A stretch of DNA of 42,104 nucleotides. Origin: an uncultured Clostridia bacterium. Its GTDB lineage: Bacteria > Bacillota > Clostridia > Christensenellales > Borkfalkiaceae. The stretch lies in NCBI GenBank assembly GCA_947624215.1, contig CANQJJ010000011.1, forward strand, positions 1 through 42,104, given 5' to 3'. The notes below the pieces were generated by a model. The model had not been told where the DNA came from. It did no database searches and was given only the letters and a program-made list of their open reading frames with translations. Positions 23,635-29,441 of the stretch are shown in pieces (position 1 is the first letter of the stretch; each line of letters starts with the position of its first letter). Position numbers and translations under genes: made by a program.

Positions 23635-24346
23635 GCGCATCAACAAGTTTTTAGCCGAGCAGGGGATCGCTTCGCGGCGCGGGGCGGATGAGATCGTTGC
23701 CGAGGGCAGGATCACCGTAAACGGCAAGCCCGCAACGCCCGGGATGGACATCGGAGAGAACGATACCGTCATGCTCGACGGAAAGATCCTCTCCCACAAG
23801 GTCAAATACGAATACTATATCCTCAACAAACCCAAGGGCTGCGTGTGCACTGTCTCGGACGAAAAGACAGAGCGCCCGAGAAAAACGGTCATGGATCTCT
23901 TGCCCCCGGGTGCAGGGAAAGTGTTTCCCGTCGGAAGGTTAGACTACAACACCGAGGGGCTGCTCATTCTCACCAACGACGGGGAACTCGCATTCCGCCT
24001 CACGGCGCCCCGCAACGAGATCCCGAAGACGTACGTCGTGCGCGTAGAGGGCCCGATCACGCCCGTCCAGCTCAACCGTGTCAGGGCAGGCGTCGAGATC
24101 GAAAAGGGGGTCGTGACAAAGAAGTGCAAAGTGAACGTCATTGAGACGGACAAGGCATATACAAAGATGACCGTCGTGCTCACGGAGGGGAAGAACCGTG
24201 AGATCAGGAAGATGTTTGAAGCCGTCGGAAAGCATGTGGACTTTCTGAAACGCACCAAGCTGGGCGACCTCACGCTGACGGGGCTCGACCGCGGCGCATG
24301 CAGAAAGCTCACCCCCGAAGAAGTGTTTTATCTCAAAAATCTGTAA
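23633..24346 (+). CDS. rluB: RsuA/RluB family 23S rRNA pseudouridine synthase
   Basis: A 237-residue enzyme with an N-terminal S4 domain (about 1-50, RINKFLAEQGIASRRGADEIVAEGRITVNG) and a pseudouridine synthase domain with the catalytic Asp104 in GRLDYNTEGLLILTNDGEL. The final ILTEGKNREIRKMFEAVG-like segment (VVLTEGKNREIRKMF) is typical. By analogy with B. subtilis RluB, which lies in the same cluster, it probably modifies 23S rRNA. The upstream in-frame codon TGA at 23624 fixes the start at 23633. The nearest Shine-Dalgarno sequence is 25 bases away, beyond repeat copy 4. Confidence 0.93.
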   Translation: MRINKFLAEQGIASRRGADEIVAEGRITVNGKPATPGMDIGENDTVMLDGKILSHKVKYEYYILNKPKGCVCTVSDEKTERPRKTVMDLLPPGAGKVFPVGRLDYNTEGLLILTNDGELAFRLTAPRNEIPKTYVVRVEGPITPVQLNRVRAGVEIEKGVVTKKCKVNVIETDKAYTKMTVVLTEGKNREIRKMFEAVGKHVDFLKRTKLGDLTLTGLDRGACRKLTPEEVFYLKNL

Positions 24347-24352
24347 GCAAAA

Positions 24353-24377
24353 GGCCGCCCGCGGGCGGCCATCATTG
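24353..24377. terminator. Shared terminator between convergent rluB and lexA
   Basis: A perfect 18-bp palindrome GGCCGCCCGCGGGCGGCC (24353-24370). On the minus strand TTTTGC follows directly; on the plus strand a T-rich stretch starts a few bases later. Confidence 0.7.
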
Positions 24378-24399
24378 TTTTCTGCAATTTTTTTTATGC

Positions 24400-25008
24400 T
24401 CACATCGTTCTCATGAGGCCGACGACCTTGCCGATGATCATGGCGTCGCTCTCGGCGTCGAGCACGAAATCCGACATTGTCTCGTTCTCGGGGTGCAGGA
24501 TCACTTTCCCGTCACGGCGGAAAAAGCGCTTGACGGTCGCGCCCTGCCCGTTTCCGTCGGGATCGAAGAGGGCCACCACGATGTCGCCGTCGTCTGCGGT
24601 CTCCTGTTTGCGGACGATGATCTTGTCTCCGTCGAAGATGCCCGCCTCGATCATGCTTTCGCCCTTCACGCGCAACATATACAGCTCTTCCCCGCGAAAT
24701 TCCGAAGCGGGAAGCGGATAATACCCCTCAAAGTTCTCTGCCGCCAAAATAGGCTGGCCGGCGGTGACCATACCGAGAAGGGGAACGCGCACAGAGCTCT
24801 CGCTCTTGATGGACACCGCGCGCTTTTTGTTTTGCGCCTTCTCTAAATAGCCCATATCCCTGAGACGGTTGATGTAGTCGTATGCCGTTGCCGTCGACTT
24901 GATGTTCAGATCGCGGCACATATCGCGCACCGTGGGCGGGAACCCGTTCTCCTCCATATAGCCTTTGATATAGTTGAGCGCCTCCATCAGCCTGTTTTTA
25001 TCGAGCAT
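24400..25008 (-). CDS. lexA: LexA repressor
   Basis: A 202-residue SOS repressor. The N-terminal winged helix (MLDKNRLMEALNYIKGYMEENGFPPTVRDMCRDLNI) is followed by the self-cleavage site Ala83-Gly84 in VTAGQPI, the catalytic Ser118 in RVKGESM and Lys160 in ATVKRF. The frame is open to 25335, but the ATG at 25008 has GGAGGT upstream and matches the family start; the extra part covers the promoter. Its promoter has a degenerate AAAC-N4-GTTT site, possibly autoregulatory. It is divergent from the cysteine-rich gene. Confidence 0.95.
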   Translation of the reverse strand: MLDKNRLMEALNYIKGYMEENGFPPTVRDMCRDLNIKSTATAYDYINRLRDMGYLEKAQNKKRAVSIKSESSVRVPLLGMVTAGQPILAAENFEGYYPLPASEFRGEELYMLRVKGESMIEAGIFDGDKIIVRKQETADDGDIVVALFDPDGNGQGATVKRFFRRDGKVILHPENETMSDFVLDAESDAMIIGKVVGLMRTM

Positions 25009-25026
25009 AGTGCACCTCCGATTTTT

Positions 25027-25055
25027 ATTATAGACGATTTCGTGAAAATTTGCAA
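25027..25055 (-). promoter_or_regulatory. Sigma-A promoter of lexA
   Basis: On the minus strand: TTGCAA (25050-25055), 17-base spacer, TATAAT (25027-25032), leading to GGAGGT and the ATG at 25008. Confidence 0.75.
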
Positions 25056-25066
25056 ACGTTTGTTTC
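25053..25066. promoter_or_regulatory. Possible LexA operator at the lexA promoter
   Basis: AAACGTTTGTTTC overlaps the lexA -35 box. AAAC-N4-GTTT matches six of eight positions of the Firmicutes SOS box GAAC-N4-GTTC. The position suits autorepression, but the match is weak. Confidence 0.3.
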
Positions 25067-25096
25067 AAGGTTTTGGAAAATTTTTTTATTTTTTTC

Positions 25097-25125
25097 TTGA
25101 TTTTTTTCGCAAGGCAGACTATAAT
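25097..25125 (+). promoter_or_regulatory. Sigma-A promoter of the cysteine-rich gene
   Basis: TTGATT (25097-25102), 17-base spacer, TATAAT (25120-25125). The predicted leader of about 53 bases holds a family B hairpin (25154-25173). Confidence 0.7.
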
Positions 25126-25153
25126 GGTAATCAAATCGGCCAAGGAGGGGAGA

Positions 25154-25173
25154 GCGACCCATTTTCGGGTTGT
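25154..25173. repeat. Short palindrome, family B, copy 1
   Basis: GCGACCC, loop ATTTTC, GGGTTGT: 7-bp arms (two G-T pairs) and a 6-base loop. It lies in the leader of the cysteine-rich gene. Copy 2 inside hflX has identical arms. Confidence 0.6.
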
Positions 25174-25183
25174 TACGAGAAAT

Positions 25184-25363
25184 ATGGAACTCGGAAGAGA
25201 ATGCGTACTGTATGAGGGCAAGGAGTGCGACGGGTGCATGGAATGCGAGGTCTGCGATCTGGATCCGTCCAAGCCGTGCACCAATTGCGGAAAATGTTTA
25301 GACATCAAAGACTTCGCCACCATCAAGATCGACAAAATTATCCGCGACCCGAAAGGGGAATAA
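25184..25363 (+). CDS. Small cysteine-rich protein with CxxC motifs
   Basis: A 59-residue protein with eight or nine cysteines: CVLYEGKECDGCMECEVC, then CTNCGKC. Pairs of CxxC suggest bound zinc or an iron-sulfur cluster, but the spacing is not that of a standard 2[4Fe-4S] ferredoxin. The C-terminal part (FATIKIDKIIRDPKGE) is charged. Similar small proteins occur in Clostridia, to my recollection; no function is assigned. I chose the ATG at 25184; the ATG at 25124 overlaps the -10 box. The Shine-Dalgarno site is poor (ACGAGAAAT). It is divergent from lexA. Confidence 0.72.
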   Translation: MELGRECVLYEGKECDGCMECEVCDLDPSKPCTNCGKCLDIKDFATIKIDKIIRDPKGE

Positions 25364-25400
25364 AAAAGAGTTGCCGTTTAAGCTGTCGGCAACTTTTTCT
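25364..25400. terminator. Bidirectional terminator between cysteine-rich gene and membrane protein
   Basis: Stem AGTTGCCG (25369-25376) and CGGCAACT (25387-25394), with A run on the left and TTTTTCTTTT on the right. The stop codon of the minus-strand membrane gene lies in the loop. Confidence 0.78.
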
Positions 25401-26271
25401 TTTCCACCAGAGCACAGATAAAGGAATCGGCGTTGGCGTCCGCAATGTTCAAGGTATAAATGAGAAGAGGGACCATCATCAGAATGGCGAGGATGGGGGA
25501 GAGGAGAAAGAGCAGGGCTACCGCAACGCCGTCGATGAGCAGCAAGATGAGCGATGATGCGAGGTGCCCGAGCACATTTTTCGACGTCACGACTTCTTGA
25601 TAAGTGAGCTTGTCGTCGCGGTGGATGATCCACGCATTGATCAGGGAGGCGCCGCTCAAAATCAGCAGAACGACAAAGATAAGTAGAAGGCCGTATAGCT
25701 TGGTGACGGCAAGCAAGCCGAATGCGACCGTCAAGAAGACAGACTGCACGAGCGGAACGACCGTGTGGGCGATGATAAACTTCTTGATGCCGCCCTTGAC
25801 GATGTTTTTTCTTACGGCAAACCGCGTCGCATAGTTGGCGCACACGATCCCGAGCCCGAGTACGGTGACGGCGACCGCAATGATCGCCCCGACCGAATCC
25901 TTAAATTCCGTGACAACGGCAAGCACCTGTTCTTCAAAGCCCTCCGTCGACGCGCTGAGCGTCTCAAAAAATCCCTTCACGGTCGTCTGCAACCAGCCCG
26001 TGCTCAGGATCTGCCGCGCTACGTCGAGAAGGCTGCCGTTCCAATTGAGCTGTTCGAGAGAGTATGCGAGAAATTGGTTGACGGATGCAGACGACGTTTC
26101 GGAGGAGAGATGGATGAGTTCCGCGAGTTCCGTGATCATGCGTTGCAGGCTCTCGACCGTCGCAGAAAAGAGCCCGAAGATGGCAAAAATGATGAACATA
26201 TAGAAAATGCCCATCGGAATAAAGAGAAGAACGAGATTCTTCGCAAAGTTTTTCAGGGAGTTTTTTATCAT
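25378..26271 (-). CDS. Multi-pass membrane protein of unknown function
   Basis: A 297-residue protein not recognised as a named family. The N-terminus is short and Lys-rich, then a hydrophobic segment (NLVLLFIPMGIFYMFIIFAIFGLF). An amphipathic region with Ser/Thr/Glu follows (about 45-125), which should be outside the cytoplasm or at the membrane. At least four more hydrophobic segments come after (AIIAVAVTVLGLGIVCANYA, VPLVQSVFLTVAFGLLAV, LLIFVVLLILSGASLI, SLILLLIDGVAVALLFLLSPILAILMMVPLLIYTL). Its ATG follows the hflX stop directly (TAAATG) with AAGGAG inside the hflX end, so it is cotranslated with hflX. Confidence 0.75.
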   Translation of the reverse strand: MIKNSLKNFAKNLVLLFIPMGIFYMFIIFAIFGLFSATVESLQRMITELAELIHLSSETSSASVNQFLAYSLEQLNWNGSLLDVARQILSTGWLQTTVKGFFETLSASTEGFEEQVLAVVTEFKDSVGAIIAVAVTVLGLGIVCANYATRFAVRKNIVKGGIKKFIIAHTVVPLVQSVFLTVAFGLLAVTKLYGLLLIFVVLLILSGASLINAWIIHRDDKLTYQEVVTSKNVLGHLASSLILLLIDGVAVALLFLLSPILAILMMVPLLIYTLNIADANADSFICALVEKKKLPTA

Positions 26272-27546
26272 TTATTTCTCCTTTTTGAAGTACGGACGAA
26301 ATTTTTCTGCATAGATCGCGGGGACGATCGCCTCCACCGAGATACCGTCGTCGGTATACTGCACGTCTTGCTCGGTCAAAAGAGAGCGCAGGGCAGAATA
26401 TACGGCTGTCTGCGCATAGGGGAAAAAGAGCTTTACGCGCAGAAAATCATCCTTCACCGCGTCGAAAATACGCCTTTTGAGCTCGTCCAGCCCCATGCCC
26501 GTCTTCGCGGAGATGCGGACGCAGTCTTTGGGCAGGTGCACATCCCCCGCAATATCGCATTTGTTCATCACCACGAGATAGGGGGCGTCAAAGCCGAGTT
26601 CTTTCAGCGTGTCGAGCGTGGTCTGAAGCTGGACTTCGTAAGCCCCCGCCGCATCGCATACGATGAGCGCCAGATCGCAGGAGAGGGCACTTTCGAGGGT
26701 AGAGCGGAAGGCCTCGATGAGCGATGTGGGAAGCTCCTGCAAAAAGCCGACGGTATCCACCATCAAAAAGGGCACCATGTCGATCTCAAAGGCCCGCGCG
26801 GTGGGGTCGAGTGTGGCGAAAAGGGCATCTTGGACAAATACATCGGCGCCTGTCATGGCATTGAGGAGCGTGGATTTTCCCGTGTTGGTATATCCGACAA
26901 GCGCTACGGTCTTGACGCGCTGTTTTTTCCTGCGGCTCGTGAGCAATGCACGGCGCTGTTCCGTCTCCTTGAGCTTCTCTTCAAGGGCATGGATACGGGC
27001 GCGGATGTGCCTGCGGTCTGTTTCAAGCTGGCTTTCCCCGGGACCGCGCGTCCCGATCCCGCCTCCGAGACGGGAGAGCGCACCGCCCTTGCCTTTGAGA
27101 CGCGGATAGAGATATTTGTACTGCGCGAGCTCGACTTGCAGTTTCCCCTCGCTGCTCGCGGCACGCAGGGCAAAGATGTCGAGAATGAGCGTTGTGCGGT
27201 CGATGACCTTCTTCCCGCCGAGCGCCTTGGAAATATTCAGCGTCTGGGAGGGGGAGAGATCGCCGTTGAAGAGCACCGTGAGCTCCAACCCTTCGAGCCG
27301 CGCATTCAGCTCGCGCAATTTTCCTTCGCCGATGTAGGTCGCGGGGTCGATCTTGCGGATGGTTTGGTAGATCGTACCAGCATACCGTGCCCCCGCGCTT
27401 CCGATGAGCGCCACCGCTTCCTCGTGCAACACTTTTGATTGCGACCCAAAAATGGGTTGTATGATATAGACGCGTTCGCCTTGAAAGCCGTCTTCATCCG
27501 AAAGGGGCGCGCTTTCCGCCTGCATAAGGGTATCGTAAGAGTTCAT
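26272..27546 (-). CDS. hflX: Ribosome-associated GTPase HflX
   Basis: A 424-residue GTPase that, in other bacteria, splits stalled or hibernating ribosomes. The N-terminal HflX domain has GTIYQTIRKIDPATYIGEGKLREL and the linker IGTRGPGESQLE (164-175) followed by a coiled coil. The G domain has G1 GYTNTGKSTLLN (218-229; usually GYTNAGKS), G3 DTVGF and G4 NKCD. Residues 30-36 (QPIFGSQ) are encoded by a family B palindrome (27441-27460). The ATG at 27546 overlaps the recombinase stop by four bases. Confidence 0.93.
   Translation of the reverse strand: MNSYDTLMQAESAPLSDEDGFQGERVYIIQPIFGSQSKVLHEEAVALIGSAGARYAGTIYQTIRKIDPATYIGEGKLRELNARLEGLELTVLFNGDLSPSQTLNISKALGGKKVIDRTTLILDIFALRAASSEGKLQVELAQYKYLYPRLKGKGGALSRLGGGIGTRGPGESQLETDRRHIRARIHALEEKLKETEQRRALLTSRRKKQRVKTVALVGYTNTGKSTLLNAMTGADVFVQDALFATLDPTARAFEIDMVPFLMVDTVGFLQELPTSLIEAFRSTLESALSCDLALIVCDAAGAYEVQLQTTLDTLKELGFDAPYLVVMNKCDIAGDVHLPKDCVRISAKTGMGLDELKRRIFDAVKDDFLRVKLFFPYAQTAVYSALRSLLTEQDVQYTDDGISVEAIVPAIYAEKFRPYFKKEK
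27441..27460. repeat. Short palindrome, family B, copy 2 (in hflX)
   Basis: GCGACCC, loop AAAAAT, GGGTTGT, within the 5' part of hflX. It has the same arms as copy 1. Confidence 0.6.
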
Positions 27547-28610
27547 TCGTCCTCCCCGCAGTGCAATTTAACGCGTCCCGCGACCTTCTTCCGGTTGTCC
27601 TCCGTGATCGCGGCATAGTGCTTTCGGGTCGTGTTGACGTCGCGATGCCCGAGCACGTCGGCCACGATATAGATGTCGCCCGTCTCGCGGTACAGCGCGG
27701 TGCCATACGTCGAGCGCAGTTTATGCGGCGTGATATGTTTGAGCGGGGTGACGAGGGAGGCGTATTTTTTGACGAGATTTTCCACGGCGCGCACCGTAAT
27801 GCGCCGGTATTGGAGGGAGAGAAAGAGGGCAGTTTCCCCGCGCGGGATCTTGGGATCGCTCTTTTTTTGTTCCATATAGGCTACCAGCGCGTCCGCCACT
27901 TCCTCTGAAAAATACAGAATGGCCTTGTTGCCGCCCTTGCGCGTGACGATAAAGGAATTGTTGGCGAAATCAATGCTCTCGTTGTTGAGCCCGACGAGCT
28001 CGGAGACGCGGATGCCCGTGCCGAGAAGAAGGGTCAGGATGGCACAATCGCGCACCTTCGTGCGTTCATGGTATCCCTCCATGTGGCGGGAGATCCCGTT
28101 GCCGAGTTCGGCGGTGTCGAGCAGGTCGGTGACTTCATCCCGTTCGAGGCGGATGATCTCTTTCTCGTGCAATTTCGGCGTCGCGACCTTGGCCGTATTG
28201 TTGACGGAGATGAGCCCTTTGTTGAAGAAATATTTGAACAACGACCGCACGGTGGAGAGCTTGCGGGCCTTTGCCCGTTCATCGCACGAGAGCATTTTTC
28301 CCGCATACTCATAGCGGGAGAGATAGGAAAGGAAAATTTCGATGTCGGTATCCGTGACCGCGTCGAGGTGTTCCAAGGTAAAGTCGTGCACATCGTTCAC
28401 CTTGCCGCGGAACTTCTTTTTCATGAGAAAATCAAAGAAGATCCTGAGGTCATAGGCATAATTGAGCCGCGTCAGCGTACTCGTACGCGGTTCAACGCCG
28501 CGGAAAAAGTCCTCGCAGAAGTAGGGGAGATCGTCGAGAAGCTCGGAAATTTTATCCAAATTGCGGTTGTTCCGCTCCTGATAGTAATCGTCGCTGCGTT
28601 TCTTTTCCAT
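27543..28610 (-). CDS. Tyrosine recombinase, XerC/XerD-like
   Basis: A 355-residue tyrosine recombinase. All catalytic residues are visible: Arg201 (GTGIRVSEL), Lys225 (RKGGNK), His296 and Arg299 (HKLRSTYG), His322 (LGHRD) and Tyr332 (RKHYA). The N-terminal SAM-like domain (about 40-130) has an extra 35-residue N-terminal part, so the protein is longer than typical XerC/D (about 300). It is cotranscribed with hflX and close to lexA, a clostridial arrangement. It could resolve chromosome dimers or be a house-keeping paralogue; no integrated element is seen around it. The ATG follows the -10 box by six bases with no Shine-Dalgarno site. Confidence 0.9.
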   Translation of the reverse strand: MEKKRSDDYYQERNNRNLDKISELLDDLPYFCEDFFRGVEPRTSTLTRLNYAYDLRIFFDFLMKKKFRGKVNDVHDFTLEHLDAVTDTDIEIFLSYLSRYEYAGKMLSCDERAKARKLSTVRSLFKYFFNKGLISVNNTAKVATPKLHEKEIIRLERDEVTDLLDTAELGNGISRHMEGYHERTKVRDCAILTLLLGTGIRVSELVGLNNESIDFANNSFIVTRKGGNKAILYFSEEVADALVAYMEQKKSDPKIPRGETALFLSLQYRRITVRAVENLVKKYASLVTPLKHITPHKLRSTYGTALYRETGDIYIVADVLGHRDVNTTRKHYAAITEDNRKKVAGRVKLHCGEDE

Positions 28611-28616
28611 AAATTT

Positions 28617-28645
28617 ATTATATCATCCCGTGAAGGATATGTCAA
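28617..28645 (-). promoter_or_regulatory. Consensus sigma-A promoter of recombinase-hflX operon, abutting the start codon
   Basis: On the minus strand: TTGACA (28640-28645), 17-base spacer, TATAAT (28617-28622), both perfect. Only AAATTT separates the -10 box from the ATG at 28610, so the transcript should be leaderless. Confidence 0.82.
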
Positions 28646-28674
28646 TTTTACGAAGAGTTGAGAGGGGAGTTTTC

Positions 28675-28944
28675 TCAAAATTTATCCCGCCGCATGTGCG
28701 AATCATGGGCGGCGATGGAGGGATCGGGCGACTCGGCATCCGAAACGATCCCGAGAAGTTCGTCTGCGGAGATCCGATAATAACGGCAGAGGATGACGAT
28801 CTCCGACGCACACGGCTCAGACTGCCCGAGTTCCCAGCGGGCAAGGGAAGATTGGCTGATCCCCGTGAGCTTGGAAAGCGTCATCTGGGAAATACAGCCA
28901 TTGGTGATGCGAAGGTCATGCAATTTTTTTGCGAGCGGTTTCAT
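28675..28944 (-). CDS. XRE family helix-turn-helix regulator
   Basis: An 89-residue protein with a Cro/C1-type HTH at about 4-60: LAKKLHDLRITNGCISQMTLSKLTGISQSSLARWELGQSEP, then ILCRYYRISADELLGI. The C-terminal 25 residues are polar and end in DSHMRRDKF. The ATG at 28944 has GGAGGTGGCG upstream; an earlier in-frame ATG at 28977 has none. It is a stand-alone gene between two operons. The target is unknown, perhaps its own region. Variants of this kind are often chromosomal regulators rather than phage repressors; nothing phage-like is nearby. Confidence 0.82.
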   Translation of the reverse strand: MKPLAKKLHDLRITNGCISQMTLSKLTGISQSSLARWELGQSEPCASEIVILCRYYRISADELLGIVSDAESPDPSIAAHDSHMRRDKF

Positions 28945-29022
28945 CGCCACCTCCATAAACTCGCGCGTTCCGAACAAAGCCGACGCGGCGTCCGTACGGA
29001 AACCTTTTCACGTTTGTTTGCT

Positions 29023-29042
29023 ACAACCCGTTTTCGGGTTGC
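29023..29042. repeat. Short palindrome, family B, copy 3
   Basis: ACAACCC, loop GTTTTC, GGGTTGC, 79 bases upstream of the XRE start. It has 7-bp arms and a 6-base loop, like the other three copies. Confidence 0.6.
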
Positions 29043-29051
29043 ATGAGCGGG

Positions 29052-29082
29052 AAAGAAAAATGTTCTTTGGCGGAGAACATTT
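29052..29082 (-). terminator. Minus-strand terminator upstream of the XRE gene
   Basis: A perfect 9-bp stem AAATGTTCT/AGAACATTT (29058-29066, 29074-29082) with a 7-base loop. On the minus strand TTCTTTC follows. It would stop read-through from the glg operon into the XRE gene. Confidence 0.6.
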
Positions 29083-29154
29083 CCGAAAAACAGGGGCTAC
29101 GGGAGCAAAAACCGTCCTCCCGCCCGTCTGATTTTGCAGAGGGGACACACACTG

Positions 29155-29188
29155 AACTATTCGCAAAATCACGCTTTTACGAATAGTT
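29155..29188. repeat. 34-base imperfect inverted repeat
   Basis: AACTATTCG (29155-29163) and CGAATAGTT (29180-29188) are perfect complements. After one mismatch AAAA/TTTT pair further inwards, leaving a 6-base centre. No T run follows on either strand. Confidence 0.65.
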
Positions 29189-29203
29189 ATGGGTCAAAAA
29201 GGG

Positions 29204-29225
29204 CAAAAATGCGGATTTTTCCGCA
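29204..29225 (-). terminator. Terminator of the glycogen operon
   Basis: On the minus strand: stem TGCGGA, loop AAAA, TCCGCA, then TTTTTG. It lies about 210 bases after the amylase stop, the last gene of the operon. Confidence 0.7.
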
Positions 29226-29420
29226 AAATCCCGACATTTCCGGCCAAGGCCCGTGTTTGCCAAATTCTGACATCTGCGGATTTCTTCCTTGTAATCTTAT
29301 ATGGATCTCTGTCTGCGTCCATAGCCGGGTTCCGTGATTTTGCCGCTTATTTTCGGCAGAATGATGGGCCAGCGAAGGAATTTGCCTGCAGAAGGATGCA
29401 CAGAACGCTGAGAAATAAGC

Positions 29421-29441
29421 GAACTATGTCTGGCATACTAT
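29421..29441 (+). repeat. Dispersed palindromic element, family A, copy 5 (end of amylase gene)
   Basis: GAACTATGTC, T, GGCATACTAT, preceded by AATAAGC. The TAG stop of the minus-strand amylase (29438-29440) lies inside it. Outer arms AGAAATA (29411-29417) and TATTTCT (29439-29445) extend the dyad. Confidence 0.65.

Larger units (their letters stand above)
28945..29437. other. Gene-poor region between XRE gene and glycogen operon
   Basis: About 490 bases with no convincing gene. It holds a family B palindrome (29023-29042), a minus-strand terminator hairpin (29052-29082), a 34-base inverted repeat (29155-29188), the presumed end of the glg operon (29204-29225) and family A copy 5 at its right edge (29421-29441). 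Short frames at 29134-29337 and 29189-29464 have no Shine-Dalgarno site or recognisable motif. Confidence 0.7.

Noticed and set aside
25765-27438. Open frame of 557 codons on the plus strand
   Set aside because: Antisense to hflX and the membrane protein; no motif and no ribosome binding site.
27543-28944. Prophage or integrative element next to the recombinase and XRE gene
   Set aside because: No phage structural, replication or excision genes and no attachment-site duplication; the recombinase is cotranscribed with hflX.
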